From Mesorhizobium loti (GTDB lineage: Bacteria; Pseudomonadota; Alphaproteobacteria; Rhizobiales; Rhizobiaceae), in assembly GCF_001510895.1 (NCBI RefSeq), contig NZ_LPWA01000125.1, forward strand, positions 1 to 50,355: 50,355 nt of DNA, in the 5' to 3' direction. Below are positions 1-9,061 of the stretch, piece after piece. Within the stretch, counting starts at the first letter, position 1. The number at the start of each line of letters is the position of its first letter. Under the pieces are notes generated by a model. The model had not been told where the DNA came from and did no database searches. It saw only the letters and a list, made by a program, of their open reading frames with translations. The translations under genes and the position numbers were made by a program.

Positions 1-1
1 C

Positions 2-232
2 AACCTGCCGGTCTGCATGGCCAAGACCCAGTATTCCTTCTCGACCGACCCGAACCTGCGCGGCGCGCCGACCGGCCACACCGTGCCGGTGCGCGAGGTG
101 AGGCTTTCGGCCGGCGCCGGCTTCGTCGTCATCATCTGCGGCGAGATCATGACCATGCCCGGCCTGCCCAAGGCGCCGTCCTCGGAAAAGATCTTCCTCA
201 ACGAGCAAGGCCAGATTGAGGGCCTGTTCTAA
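2..232 (+). CDS. fhs: Formate--tetrahydrofolate ligase, C-terminal fragment
   Basis: Only the last 76 residues are inside the window; the gene runs in from the left edge. The enzyme makes 10-formyltetrahydrofolate from formate, THF and ATP in cytosolic one-carbon metabolism. Recognised from the conserved C-terminal signatures AKTQYSFS, GAPTGHTVPVRE, SAGAGFVV and IMTMPGLPK, and from the terminal GLF that ends this family. The reading frame is intact to the TAA. A strong hairpin terminator follows 26 bases later, so fhs is the last gene of its transcript. Product identity is secure; the 5' part cannot be assessed. Confidence 0.93.
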   Translation, partial: NLPVCMAKTQYSFSTDPNLRGAPTGHTVPVREVRLSAGAGFVVIICGEIMTMPGLPKAPSSEKIFLNEQGQIEGLF

Positions 233-257
233 ACCGCGTTCGAGCTGAAAATGACAG

Positions 258-287
258 AGGGCGCCGCAGCGATGCGGCGCCCTTTTT
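258..287 (+). terminator. Rho-independent terminator of fhs
   Basis: A perfect 10-bp stem (gggcgccgca / tgcggcgccc) with a gcga tetraloop is followed directly by five T residues. It sits just after the fhs stop and before the convergent gene ending at 302. Confidence 0.9.
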
Positions 288-301
288 GCTTGGCCGATTT
301 C

Positions 302-1614
302 TCACGCCACCGTGGAGGAACCGAACTTCTTGATGCCGGCGACCGACATGCTGACGAACTGGTCGAGGATGGTGAAGAAGATGTCCAGGCTGAAGCCGAA
401 CAGGAAGGCGAAGGTGAACAGGCTGAAGCCTATCCCGGTGACTTCGCCGCCGAGCTTGGTCCCCGGCGCGTGAACCAGGCTAGGATCATGCCGGCCAGCG
501 CGCCAAGCGCGATGCGATGGATGAGCCGCGCCAGCGTCGGATTGGGTAGGAGCGGGTTCAGGATCATGCGCATGTGGAACATGATCCCGCCAAGCGCGCC
601 GTAGAGCGCGGGCAGGATCCACAGGGCATAAGGGCTGAGGACCTCGCTGAGCGTCTTGGCCTGCAGTGTCAGCGTCGAAATCGAGTTCGGCGTGATGGTG
701 ATGACGCCTTCGCATTGCAGGCTGCGCGTCGCCTCGTCGAAATCGGCGTTCACGTCGTCCACCTGGCCTGCCGTGCCGCTGGCGTTGACGACCTCTGTGC
801 GGCCTTGAGAGTTGTCGCCATTCACGCAGTCGAAATCCGACTGTTTGAGCGGCTGACTGTTCTCAGCCCCGCTTTGTTGCTGGGCCAGTGCCACCTCCTG
901 ATTGCAGAACTGGTTTATGGCCATCTGCCTAGGGTTCGAGAAATCCGGCGATGCGCCCGCTTTGGCCGGCGAGGCGGACAGCTTGCAATAAGCCCATTGC
1001 ATGCCCCAGATCGGAAATGGTGCCTCCTGCGTCATGAACCCTTGCGCTCTCACCAGCAGCGAGGAAAAGCGCTGATCGAGCGAATGCAGATTGTCGACGG
1101 AATTGTAGTACGCGTCTTTCAGCAGCGTCAGGTCCGTCGCCGAAGCTTGTCGCGCCGTGGCCGAGCCCAGTTGTTTCTTCGTTGCCCAGACCTGCCTGAT
1201 CGATTGTCCGAAGCGGGCGCTGAAATCGTTGTTGTCGATCTCCTGCAGCTCGGCGTTGATCGAAACGCCCCTGTTGTAGACATAGGTCAGCTTGCCGATG
1301 ATCACCATCATCGTCACGGACAGGGCGACCAGAAAATAGGTCGCGATGGCGGTCCGGCGCGACATGTCGCCGGGCAGCCAACCCGACCGCAAGGCGGCCA
1401 GGGTGGAGAACGGGACGGTGGCCGAGCAATCGTTGAGCACTGTCTGAAGATTGACCACGGCGGGTTGGCTGGCGGTAGCGTCATCGAGCTTTTCGGCATC
1501 GCCGATGGCCGCGAACAAGGCGCTGTCCTTGAACACGCCGTAGCGGCCGTAGCTGGCCACCAGCTTTGCATCCGCGAGCAGGCCGGAAACAAGTGGATCC
1601 TTGGACGTCGTCAT
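302..1614 (-). CDS. Multi-pass membrane protein of unknown function (one frameshift)
   Basis: I do not recognise the family. Starting at ATG 1614 the product has a soluble N-terminal region, a first membrane segment near residues 90-108, a long extracytoplasmic-type region (about 110-320, with several Cys), then further hydrophobic segments at the C-terminus. The frame closes at 430, but the membrane-segment pattern continues in the next frame from about 470 down to the stop at 302. Adding one C at the GCC TGG site (about 470-476) gives a continuous protein of 437 residues. It lies 17 bases downstream of a small secreted peptide gene and is probably in an operon with it. The role is unknown; a polytopic envelope protein is all that can be said. 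Confidence 0.6.
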
Positions 1615-1631
1615 AGCGGGGCCTCGGACGA

Positions 1632-1874
1632 CTAACCCAGATAACCCGGGACAAAACCGTATTGCGACGGGCATCCGCATGGATATCCGGGCGGCCCGGG
1701 CGGCTGCGCCCAGCACCAGAAGAACTGGGTGAAGCATATGGTCCCCGGGGCATGCGGGGGAACTTGCGCGAAGGCGGGCCACGGCAACAATGCGGCAGCG
1801 GCGGCCAAGGCCAAAACAACCAGGCTTCGTGCAACGCGCGCTTTCAATCCAGCCCCCAGCCAACCGCGCTTCAC
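1632..1874 (-). CDS. Small secreted Cys/Pro-rich peptide
   Basis: An 80-residue ORF read from a GTG start (no better ATG in frame; a TTG ten codons later is an alternative). It has a classic signal peptide: basic n-region (KARVAR), hydrophobic stretch LVVLALAAAAALL and cleavage after PAFA. The mature part is only about 44 residues, with four Cys (near positions 47, 54, 66, 68), many Pro/Gly and aromatic residues. I cannot name a family. It directly precedes the membrane protein gene at 1614 with a 17-base gap, which suggests joint expression. The start codon is uncertain; the coding call rests on the signal peptide. Confidence 0.55.
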   Translation of the reverse strand: MKRGWLGAGLKARVARSLVVLALAAAAALLPWPAFAQVPPHAPGTICFTQFFWCWAQPPGPPGYPCGCPSQYGFVPGYLG

Positions 1875-2010
1875 CCAAATGCGATATGACTCTCCGGAAG
1901 TACCGGGATGACTTCTGTGAAACGGGTCACGCCCATCTCGGTTTATTTGGCGCCAAAGCAAAAAGGCGCTGCATTGCTGCAGCGCCTTTCTTGCCTCGAA
2001 GCGGCCGGAC

Positions 2011-2652
2011 CTATGCGGCGTTGCGCGCCAGCGCCCGCTGGTTCGACGCATAGATGGTGTCGCGCTCCGGCAGGGCGCCGGTCTTCAGGCAATCGATCCA
2101 TTCGGCGGTCTTGAGCACCGCTGCGAAACGCGACTGCAGCACGACGCTCACCACGCGATGGATGTCCTCGGCCGACGCGTAACCGGCGCTGTTGGCATAA
2201 GGCACCGAGCCGCTGGCGTCCGAGAGGAACTCGACGGCAAAACCCATATGCACGGCATGAATGATGGTCGACAGATCGCAATTATGCGTCATGTAGCCGA
2301 CGACCGCGATCGTATCGATCTGGTTTGCGCGCAGCCAGTCCTCGAGGTCCGTGCCGGTGAAGGCGGAAGGCAGCGTCTTCTCGACATAGTGGTCGCGGGC
2401 GCGCCTCGCGATCTCGGGATGCAACTCGCCGCCATGGCTGCCCTTGGCGAAGATCGGCGAGGTCTCCGGCGCCATCTGCCTGACGACGACGATCTTGATG
2501 CCGGCCGCGGCCGCGGCGTCCATGGCGCGCGCCACATTGGCGACGGTCTCAGTGAAGGGCGGATGCTGGATGGCAAGGTTGCCGCCATCATAGTCGTTCT
2601 GGACGTCGACGACGACGAGCGCGCGGCGCGGCTGGGTGGCTGGTGTTGACAT
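2011..2652 (-). CDS. Cysteine hydrolase (isochorismatase-like family)
   Basis: A 213-residue single-domain hydrolase of the nicotinamidase/isochorismatase superfamily. The presumed catalytic triad is visible: Asp in VVVDVQNDY near the N-terminus, Lys in EKTLPSAF, and Cys in GYMTHNCDLS, preceded by the family's cis-peptide region. Substrate is not predictable from sequence; amide hydrolysis of a small metabolite is likely. Start chosen at ATG 2652 because AAAGGAAA lies at ribosome-binding distance; the longer ORF has no such site. It is divergent from a GlxA-type regulator whose N-terminal domain belongs to the DJ-1/PfpI fold, a common regulator-enzyme arrangement. Confidence 0.87.
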   Translation of the reverse strand: MSTPATQPRRALVVVDVQNDYDGGNLAIQHPPFTETVANVARAMDAAAAAGIKIVVVRQMAPETSPIFAKGSHGGELHPEIARRARDHYVEKTLPSAFTGTDLEDWLRANQIDTIAVVGYMTHNCDLSTIIHAVHMGFAVEFLSDASGSVPYANSAGYASAEDIHRVVSVVLQSRFAAVLKTAEWIDCLKTGALPERDTIYASNQRALARNAA

Positions 2653-2761
2653 AGCGGTTTCCTTTCGACCGGGTTGATGGCGCAAGGCTAGCCGAACATC
2701 GACACATAGAAAGTGGCCCGATTGACATTATTCGAAAGAATTGGGACACTCAACCAACCCA

Positions 2762-3760
2762 ATGGTGTCTGCCATGCGCAATCCGATCATTGCCGCCGTC
2801 GCTTTCGATGGCATCAGTCCCTTCCACCTCTCCGTGCCTTGCCTTGTGTTCGGCGCCGACCGCACGAAGCTTGGCCTGCCGCGCTTCGACTTCCGCGTCT
2901 GCGCGGCCGAACAAGGACCTATTCGTACCGATGCCGGTCTGAGCATTTCGGTCCCGCACGATCTTTCGGCGCTTGACGACGCCGATATCGTCATCATCCC
3001 AAGCTGGAAGGACCTCGAGGCCCCTCTGGCCGCGCCGCTCAAGCACGCGCTCGAACGGGCGCATGAGCGCGGCGCGCTGATCGTTGGCCTGTGCCTCGGC
3101 ACCTTCGCCATCGCCGCCGCCGGACTGCTTGCCGGGCGAAAGGCAACCACGCATTGGGCCTATACCGGGCAGTTGCAGGCGCTTCACCCCGACATCGCCG
3201 TCGACGCCGACGTTCTCTATGTCGACGACGGCGACATCGTCACCTCCGCAGGCGTCGCCGCGGGGCTGGACTGTTGTCTGCATATCGTGCGGGCTCGCTA
3301 TGGCGCCGAGGCAGCGCTTCGGCTCGCCCGCCATGTCGTGCTCTCGCCGCACCGGCAAGGCGGACAGGCCCAGTTCATCGAACGCCCGCTCGCGCCGACG
3401 CCGAGCGTCGACCGGTTCGCCAAGGCCCTCGACGACGTACGGGCAACGCTCGGCCAAACCCACAGCCTGGACAACGTCGCCGAAGCGGCAGGCCTTACCC
3501 GCCGCACCTTCACGCGCCGCTTCCAGAAGTCGACCGGCACCAGCTTCGGCGACTGGCTGGCCGACCAGCGCGTAGCGCTGGCGCAGCGACTGCTGGAGCA
3601 GACGGACAAGTCGATGGATATGGTGGCCTTCGAGGCTGGCTTCGGCAGCGCGACTTCGCTGCGCCAGCATTTCGCCGCGCGGCTCAGGACCTCGCCGATG
3701 CAATACAGGCGTGAATTCTCCAGGGGCACTCAGGCCACGGGTGTGCTCAACGTCGTGTGA
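2762..3760 (+). CDS. GlxA-type transcriptional regulator (DJ-1/PfpI + AraC HTH)
   Basis: 332 residues. The N-terminal half is a DJ-1/PfpI-like amidotransferase fold, with the nucleophile-elbow region IVGLCLGTFAIAAAGLL. The C-terminal ~100 residues are an AraC-type double HTH (SLDNVAEAAGLTRRTFTRRF, then MVAFEAGFGSATSLRQHF). Members sense small metabolites and activate or repress neighbouring catabolic genes. ATG 2762 and ATG 2774 are both plausible starts, and an upstream TTG at 2741 is less likely; none has a clear ribosome-binding site. Divergently placed next to the cysteine hydrolase, its most likely target. Its end overlaps the convergent acetyltransferase by 14 bases. Confidence 0.87.
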   Translation: MVSAMRNPIIAAVAFDGISPFHLSVPCLVFGADRTKLGLPRFDFRVCAAEQGPIRTDAGLSISVPHDLSALDDADIVIIPSWKDLEAPLAAPLKHALERAHERGALIVGLCLGTFAIAAAGLLAGRKATTHWAYTGQLQALHPDIAVDADVLYVDDGDIVTSAGVAAGLDCCLHIVRARYGAEAALRLARHVVLSPHRQGGQAQFIERPLAPTPSVDRFAKALDDVRATLGQTHSLDNVAEAAGLTRRTFTRRFQKSTGTSFGDWLADQRVALAQRLLEQTDKSMDMVAFEAGFGSATSLRQHFAARLRTSPMQYRREFSRGTQATGVLNVV

Positions 3761-4304
3761 TCGCCCGCGCCGGATTGCCGACCACCGCCGTGTTCGCGGC
3801 CACGTCGCGCGTCACCACCGCGCCGGCGCCGACGATGGCGCCTTCGCCGATGCTGACGCCGGCGAGGATCACCGCGCTGCCGCCGATCCAGGCGTTGTCG
3901 CCGATCGTCACCGTCTTGGCGATCTCCAGCCCGGCGCGTCGGCCTGCGGCTTCGCGGTGATGTTCGGCGCAGTAAATCTGCACATTGGGCCCAAGCATCG
4001 TCCCTTTGCCGATACGCACCGGAGCGGTATCGAGGATGGTGCAGCCGGCATTGAGGAAGACGCGGTCGCCGAGGAACAGGTTGAAGCCGTAAGCGCAGTG
4101 GAACGGCGCCTCGATGCGCGCCCCCTCACCCGCGCCACTGAGCAGCGCGGCCAAGGCCGGGCCGATGTCGCCACGCCGCCGGGGCGGCAGGCTGTTGTGC
4201 TCGAACACGGCGTCGTTGGCGGCAGCGCGCAGCGCTTCCAGTTCCGGATCGATGCAGGTGTACCATTCGCCCGCTGCCATCTTCATGCGCTCGCTTGCCG
4301 TCAT
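3747..4304 (-). CDS. Sugar O-acetyltransferase (maltose acetyltransferase/NodL family)
   Basis: 185 residues. The N-terminal Mac domain (SERMKMAAGEWY) precedes left-handed beta-helix hexapeptide repeats (for example PVRIGKGTMLGPNVQIY and IGDNAWIGGSAVILAGVSIG). The catalytic His region is YCAEHHREA. It transfers acetyl from acetyl-CoA to a sugar hydroxyl and is probably a cytosolic trimer. ATG 4304 is chosen because GGAGG lies seven bases upstream; the longer ORF has a weaker context. NodL, the rhizobial Nod-factor acetylase, is in this family, but no nod genes are nearby, so a general sugar acetylase is the safer call. Confidence 0.88.
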   Translation of the reverse strand: MTASERMKMAAGEWYTCIDPELEALRAAANDAVFEHNSLPPRRRGDIGPALAALLSGAGEGARIEAPFHCAYGFNLFLGDRVFLNAGCTILDTAPVRIGKGTMLGPNVQIYCAEHHREAAGRRAGLEIAKTVTIGDNAWIGGSAVILAGVSIGEGAIVGAGAVVTRDVAANTAVVGNPARAITRR

Positions 4305-4437
4305 CACCGCTCCTCCGATGCCGCCTGCTGCCAAACCACAATCCGCCCCGAGGGAAAAGCCCGTGGCCAAAAACCCAGTCTATGCTAGCCTGCCGTCGCG
4401 GGGCTGTGCGAGGTCCTGAATTTTGAGGGGGTCATTT

Positions 4438-4899
4438 ATGCTTTACTTTCTCGCATTGCTGATTGGCGTCGTCGCCGGCCTGCGCGCCGGAACGGCGCTC
4501 GCGGTCACCGCCTGGGGCGCCTGGCTCGGCTGGCTCCCGGTCGCCGGCACCTGGGCCAGCTTCATGAGCCATTGGATCGCGGTCGGCATCTTCACCATCC
4601 TGGCGATCGTCGAGCTCATCACCGACCAATTGCCGTCGACGCCGAGCCGCAAGGTGCCGCAGCAATTCGGCGCCCGCATCGTCGTCGGAGCCTTCTGCGG
4701 CGCGGTGATCGGCGCAACGGCCGGCGCCACCGTCGGCGGCTTGATCGCCGGCGCGATCGGCGCTGTGATCGGCACGCTGGGCGGAGCCGAAGCGCGTGGC
4801 CGGCTGGCCGCCAGCTTCGGCAAGGATCCGCCGGCCGCCTTCATCGAGGACGCGGTCGCGATCATCGGCGGCCTGCTGATCGTAGCAGCCGTCGCATGA
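4438..4899 (+). CDS. DUF4126 family membrane protein
   Basis: 153 residues, nearly all hydrophobic, with Gly/Ala-rich helices typical of DUF4126: LYFLALLIGVVAGLRAGTAL at the start, then repeated GAVIGATAGATVGGLIAG-type segments and a last helix ending at the stop. Function is unknown for the family. ATG 4438 follows a strong ribosome-binding site (TTGAGGGGGTC). Its TGA overlaps the ATG of the downstream oxidoreductase (ATGA at 4896-4899), so the two are translationally coupled. Confidence 0.83.
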   Translation: MLYFLALLIGVVAGLRAGTALAVTAWGAWLGWLPVAGTWASFMSHWIAVGIFTILAIVELITDQLPSTPSRKVPQQFGARIVVGAFCGAVIGATAGATVGGLIAGAIGAVIGTLGGAEARGRLAASFGKDPPAAFIEDAVAIIGGLLIVAAVA

Positions 4900-6271
4900 C
4901 GGCGAAGCGCTTCGACGCCATCGTCATCGGTGCCGGCCAGGCCGGTCCACCGCTCGCCGGCCGGCTCGAGGCCGCCGGCATGAGCGTGGCGCTGATCGAG
5001 CGCAAATTCGTCGGCGGCACCTGCGTCAACACCGGCTGCATGCCGACCAAGACGATGGTGGCGAGCGCCTATGCCGCGCATCTTGCCCGCCGCGCCGCCG
5101 ACTATGGCGTGGCGCTCTCCGGTCCCGTCGGCGTCGACTATCGAAGGGTCAAGGCACGCAAGGACAAGGTCACGAACGACGCGCGCGCAATCTCGAAAGC
5201 TGGATTGCCGGGATGAAGGGCTGCACGCTCTATCGCGGCCATGCCCGTTTTGAATCCGCCGACACCGTGCGCGTCGGCGACGACTTGCTGACCGCGCCAA
5301 AAATCTTCCTCAACACCGGCGGCCGCGCGTCAGTGCCCGACCTGCCCGGCGTCCACGACATCCCCTATCTCACCAATTCCTCGATGATGGATCTCGATGT
5401 GCTGCCAAGCCATCTCATCGTCGTCGGCGGCAGCTACATCTCGCTCGAATTCGCGCAGATGTTCCGCCGCTTCGGCTCCGAGGTCACGGTGATCGAAAAG
5501 GCGCCGCGGCTGATCGGCCGCGAGGACGAGGACACCTCGGCCGCCATCCAGTCGATCCTCGAAAACGAAGGCATCACCGTCCATGTCGGCGCCAACGACA
5601 TCGCCTTCGCCAGGAAAGGCAACGAGATCGCTGTGACCTTCTCCGCCGGCAAGCCGCCGGCTGTCGGCTCGCATGTGCTGCTGGCGCTCGGACGCACGCC
5701 CAACACCGACGACCTCGGCCTCGACAAGGCCGGCGTCAAGGTCGACCAGCGCGGCTACATCGTCGTCGACGACCGGCTGCGCTCCAGCGTGCCAGGCATC
5801 TGGGCAATGGGCGACTGTAACGGCAAGGGCGCGTTCACCCACACCTCCTACAACGACTACGAGATCGTCGCCGCCAATCTGCTCGACAATGATCCGCGCA
5901 AGGTGAGCGACCGCATCGAGGCCTATGCGCTCTACATCGATCCGCCGCTAGGCCGCTGCGGCATGACGGAGGCCGCGGTGAAGAAATCCGGCCGCCGCGC
6001 GCTCGTCGGCCAGCGCCCGATGACCCGCGTCGGCCGCGCCATCGAGAAGGGCGAGACGCAAGGCTTCATGAAGATCCTGGCCGATGCCGACACCGGCGAA
6101 ATCCTCGGCTGCTCGGTGCTCGGTCCAGGCGGCGACGAGGCAATCCACTGCGTGCTCGACCTGATGTATGCCAAGGCGCCGATCTCGACGCTCGCGCGGG
6201 CGACGCACATCCACCCCAATGTCTCGGAACTTCTGCCGACCATTGCCCAGGAACTGAAGCCTCTGACCTAA
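4896..6271 (+). CDS. Mercuric reductase-like FAD-containing oxidoreductase (one frameshift)
   Basis: A class I pyridine nucleotide-disulfide oxidoreductase, 458 residues if one base is restored. N-terminal FAD Rossmann motif (VIGAGQAGPPLAGRL), redox-active disulfide GGTCVNTGCMPTK, NAD(P) Rossmann motif (VVGGSYISLEFAQMFRRFG), second FAD motif (GIWAMGDCNGKGAF), and C-terminal dimerisation domain with HIHPNVSELLPT. The frame closes at 5216, but reading shifts at 5181-5189 (gcgcgcgc); one extra C gives RANLESWIAGMKG and joins the two parts seamlessly. It lacks the N-terminal HMA domain and the C-terminal Cys pair of true MerA, so its substrate is unknown. Coupled to the DUF4126 gene. Confidence 0.82.
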
Positions 6272-6374
6272 TGCATGTCGCCCAAAAGTGCGCAGCGGTT
6301 TTGGGAGAACGACATGCATCAGAACAAAGACTTAAAGCGCGTCGCTGAATCCGCTTCAGCACGACGCGCTTTAG
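6271..6374. repeat. RIME-like intergenic element A
   Basis: Two adjacent hairpins. First: atgcatgtcg (6271-6280) pairs with cgacatgcat (6310-6319), with inner cccaaaa/ttttggg. Second: taaagcgcgtcg (6333-6344) pairs with cgacgcgcttta (6362-6373). The architecture matches the Rhizobium-specific intergenic mosaic elements (RIME). Near-copies of the first half occur at 15438 and 40757. It begins inside the stop codon of the preceding gene. Confidence 0.85.
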
Positions 6375-6489
6375 AGGCCCGAAACCCGCCCTCCTATTTC
6401 TGCAATGCAGCATTGCAACAATGGCGATTGCACGCCTGCCGCGTTGGCCTTCAGTCTAGCGAATTGAACCGATTCAGTCCGGACCGCCC

Positions 6490-7662
6490 ATGCCGCTGCC
6501 TATCCTAGCGCTTGCCATTGCATCCTTCTGCATCGGCACCACCGAATTCGTCATCATGGGCCTGCTGCCGGAGGTCGCCGCCGACCTCGGCGTTTCGATC
6601 CCATCGGCCGGCCTCCTGGTCACCGGCTATGCGCTGGGCGTCGTCTTCGGGGCGCCGATCGTCGCCATGGCCACGGCTCGCCTGCCGCGCAAGCCGGTGC
6701 TTGTCGGCCTCGCCGCGCTGTTCGTCATCGGCAATCTCTTCTGCGCCCTTGCGCCCAACTATTGGCTGCTGATGGCGGCGCGCGTCTTCACCGCTTTCGG
6801 CCACGGCGCCTTCTTCGGCATCGGCTCGGTGGTCGCCGCGAGCCTGGTGCCGCGCAACAAGCGGGCGAGCGCGATCGCCCTGATGTTCGCCGGCCTGACA
6901 CTCTCCAACATCCTCGGCGTCCCCGCCGGCACCGCGCTTGGCGAGGCCTTCGGCTGGCGCGCCACCTTCCTCGCCGTCGTCGGTATCGGGCTGATCTCGG
7001 TGGCGGCCATCGCCTGGCTGGTGCCGTCGGATGTCGCGGAACCCAGCGGCGGCGGCCTGCTCGGCGAGCTGCGCGTGTTGGGAAAATTACAGGTCTGGCT
7101 GGCGATGCTGATCGCCTCGCTCGCCTCCGCCAGCCTGTTCGCGGTCTTCACCTACATCAAGCCTTACCTGACCGACGTTTCCGGCCTGTCGACGGCGACC
7201 GTCACCTGGGTGCTGCTCCTGTTCGGCGCCGGCATGACCATTGGCAACATCATCGGCGGCCGACTTGCCGACTGGAAGCTGATGCCGACGGTGATCGGCA
7301 CACTGCTCGCCATGGCCTTGTTGTTCGTGGCCTTCGCCAAGCTCGGCGCGATTGCCACGGTCGCGATCGCCATCGTCTTCCTGTGGGGCATGCTCATCTT
7401 CATCGTCGTGCCGCCGCTGCAGATCCGCGTCGTCGAGGCGGCTTCCGAGGGACCGAACCTCGCCGCCACGCTCAACCAGGGCGCCTTCAATGTCGGCAAT
7501 GCCGGCGGCGCCTGGATCGGCGGCCTCGCCATCTCCTTCGGCATATCCTACGCCAACCTGCCGCTGGTGGGTGCGGTACTGGCGCTGCTCGCCGTCGCTG
7601 TCGCGGTGCTGTCGCAGGCGCTCGACCGCCGCGTCGTGCCGCAGACGCAGCCGGCCGAATAA
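6490..7662 (+). CDS. MFS transporter (AraJ/chloramphenicol-efflux type)
   Basis: 390 residues with about 12 hydrophobic helices. Opens with the DHA1 drug:H+ antiporter signature FCIGTTEFVIMGLLPEVA, has the conserved loop region with RLPRKPVLVGL, the antiporter motif region GVPAGTALGEAFGWRATF, and NQGAFNVGNAGGAWIGG in the second half. The family exports drugs, sugars or purine nucleosides (AraJ, CmlR, PbuE relatives); the substrate cannot be told. It stands alone between a RIME-like element and the desuccinylase-like gene. A small hairpin (7664-7686) follows the stop but has no T run. Confidence 0.88.
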   Translation: MPLPILALAIASFCIGTTEFVIMGLLPEVAADLGVSIPSAGLLVTGYALGVVFGAPIVAMATARLPRKPVLVGLAALFVIGNLFCALAPNYWLLMAARVFTAFGHGAFFGIGSVVAASLVPRNKRASAIALMFAGLTLSNILGVPAGTALGEAFGWRATFLAVVGIGLISVAAIAWLVPSDVAEPSGGGLLGELRVLGKLQVWLAMLIASLASASLFAVFTYIKPYLTDVSGLSTATVTWVLLLFGAGMTIGNIIGGRLADWKLMPTVIGTLLAMALLFVAFAKLGAIATVAIAIVFLWGMLIFIVVPPLQIRVVEAASEGPNLAATLNQGAFNVGNAGGAWIGGLAISFGISYANLPLVGAVLALLAVAVAVLSQALDRRVVPQTQPAE

Positions 7663-7771
7663 GGCTCGGCGTCTTCGCCGTAGCCCTCCTGCGCCCACAG
7701 CGCGGCCCGCTGGACCACTCGACAGTCCTGCCGCAAACATGCATGTCTGGCCTCTCCATTTGGAGGCCCTT

Positions 7772-8825
7772 ATGCAAAAGACGATCGAGCGCGTTGCCGG
7801 CGACAGCGAAGGCGTTGCTTACGAGTTCCCGGTTTTCCGCTTCGACGGCCCGGACAAGGCGGCACACTCGGCCTATCTGCAAGCGGCGCTCCATGCCGGC
7901 GAGTTGCCGGGAGTCGTCGCCATCGACGCGCTGATGCCGATGCTTGCCAAGGCAGAAGCGGAAGGCCGCATCAAGGGCGCCATCACCGTCGTGCCCTGGG
8001 CCAATCCGATCGGCCGGGCGCAATATCATTTCGGCGAGCATCAGGGCCGCTTCAATCTCGGCACCCGCACCAATTTCAACCGTTCCTTTCCGCTGCTTGC
8101 AGCACCCGACGTCAAGCTCTTGCCGGACGCCAGCCTCGGCGGCGCCGACCGCCGGCTGAAGAACCGGCTGGTCGCGCTCTCGCTCGGCAACGACATCGTG
8201 CTCGATCTCCACTGCGACGACGAGGGCCTTGCCTATCTCTACATCCACACCAGCTGTGGCCGCATATGGCCGACTGCGCGGCGGCCATGGGCGCCGACGC
8301 CGTCGTGCTGTGGAGCGAGGACACGAGCGGTACCTTCGAAAGCGCCTCGATCATGCCCTACCAGAATGTCCCGGCAAGTGTGTCGCGCTTCGACCGCCGC
8401 GTCGTCACCACGGTCGAATATCGCGGCATGCTCGACGTCGACGGCGCCTTGGCCGCGTCCGATGCCGCAGGGCTCTATCGGCTCTTGGTCACGCGTGGCG
8501 TGCTACAGGATCCGTCCGTTCCGAGGCCGGCAACTTCACCGGCGCCATCGTGCCGCTGGAAAACATCGACATGATGCCCTCGCCCAGGGCCGGCGCTATC
8601 CTTTACGACGTCAAGCCGGGCGACCGCGTCGCCAAGGGCGACAGGCTCGCGACGATCGTCCATGCGCCCGGCGAAATCGGCGGCCGTACCGAGGTCTTCG
8701 CGCCGCAGTCGGGCTTCATCCTGACCCGGCGTTCGCGCCGCATCATCCGCGCCGGTGAGGATTTGCTGAAGCTCGCAGGCGACAAGCGGAGCGGCGACGC
8801 GCGCTCCGGCACGCTGGAGGACTGA
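7772..8825 (+). CDS. Succinylglutamate desuccinylase/aspartoacylase family protein (two frameshifts)
   Basis: Zinc carboxypeptidase-fold deacylase, 351 residues once two bases are restored. Metal and substrate motifs: AALHAGELPGVVA (metal-ligand region, family HGNEIPG), TRTNFNRSF, DIVLDLHCDDEG. The C-terminal barrel carries YDVKPGDRVAKGDRLATIV, as in other members. The frame shifts near 8254 (AGC TGT GGC should read on as LWPHMADCAAAMG) and again near 8510-8520 (reading on as SVRSEAGNFTGAIVPLEN). Each needs one extra base. Start ATG 7772 has GGAGG seven bases upstream. The natural substrate is unknown. Confidence 0.8.
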
Positions 8826-8895
8826 GGGCACGTGGCTTCACCATCCGCGTGAAATCCAGTTGCGCGGCCGCCCATTCGCCGCTATGGGAGTCGCC

Positions 8896-8940
8896 ATGAA
8901 CATGCGTTCGAACAAGACCGTTTGGTGGTGGGCTCGCTGA
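8896..8940 (+). CDS. trpL: trp leader peptide TrpL (14 aa, three tandem Trp codons)
   Basis: ATG at 8896 opens a 14-codon ORF, MNMRSNKTVWWWAR, ending in TGA. Three consecutive TGG codons two residues before the stop are the hallmark of the ribosome-dependent trp attenuator. Sinorhizobium meliloti has an equivalent 14-residue peptide ending WWWAR before trpE(G), and there the attenuated leader RNA and the peptide also act in trans. It is preceded by TGGGAG at ribosome-binding distance. Low charged tRNA-Trp would stall the ribosome at the TGG run and favour the antiterminator described in the next entry. Confidence 0.93.
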   Translation: MNMRSNKTVWWWAR

Positions 8941-9015
8941 CAGCGGCCGGTTCGAACGCGCGTGCGTAAAGAGAGGGTGGCCGCAACGGAATGTCCGGGC
9001 GGCCATTTGTTTTTT
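8903..9015 (+). promoter_or_regulatory. Trp attenuator (1:2, 2:3 and 3:4 pairings)
   Basis: Three mutually exclusive pairings are visible. Segment 1 gcgttcgaac (8903-8912) pairs perfectly with gttcgaacgc (8950-8959). Segment 2 gcggcc (8943-8948) can pair with ggccgc (8979-8984), the antiterminator. Segment 3 tggccgc (8978-8984) pairs with gcggcca (8999-9005), with an inner cgga/tccg stem, followed by tttgtttttt, which is the intrinsic terminator. Confidence 0.9.
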
Positions 9016-9061
9016 CAAGCCATTCCCGGGTCCGTTGCCCAAAACGCTGATGGAGACGGCA

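Noticed and set aside
3747..4304. NodL as part of a nodulation cluster
   Set aside because: The family matches, but no nod gene or nod box is visible in the window, so only a generic sugar acetyltransferase is supported.
4896..6271. True mercuric reductase with a mer operon
   Set aside because: No HMA domain, no C-terminal Cys pair, and no merR, merT or merP nearby.
6271..6374. Insertion-sequence ends or a MITE
   Set aside because: No transposase, no target-site duplication seen, and the two-hairpin plan with several mosaic copies fits RIME-type elements better.
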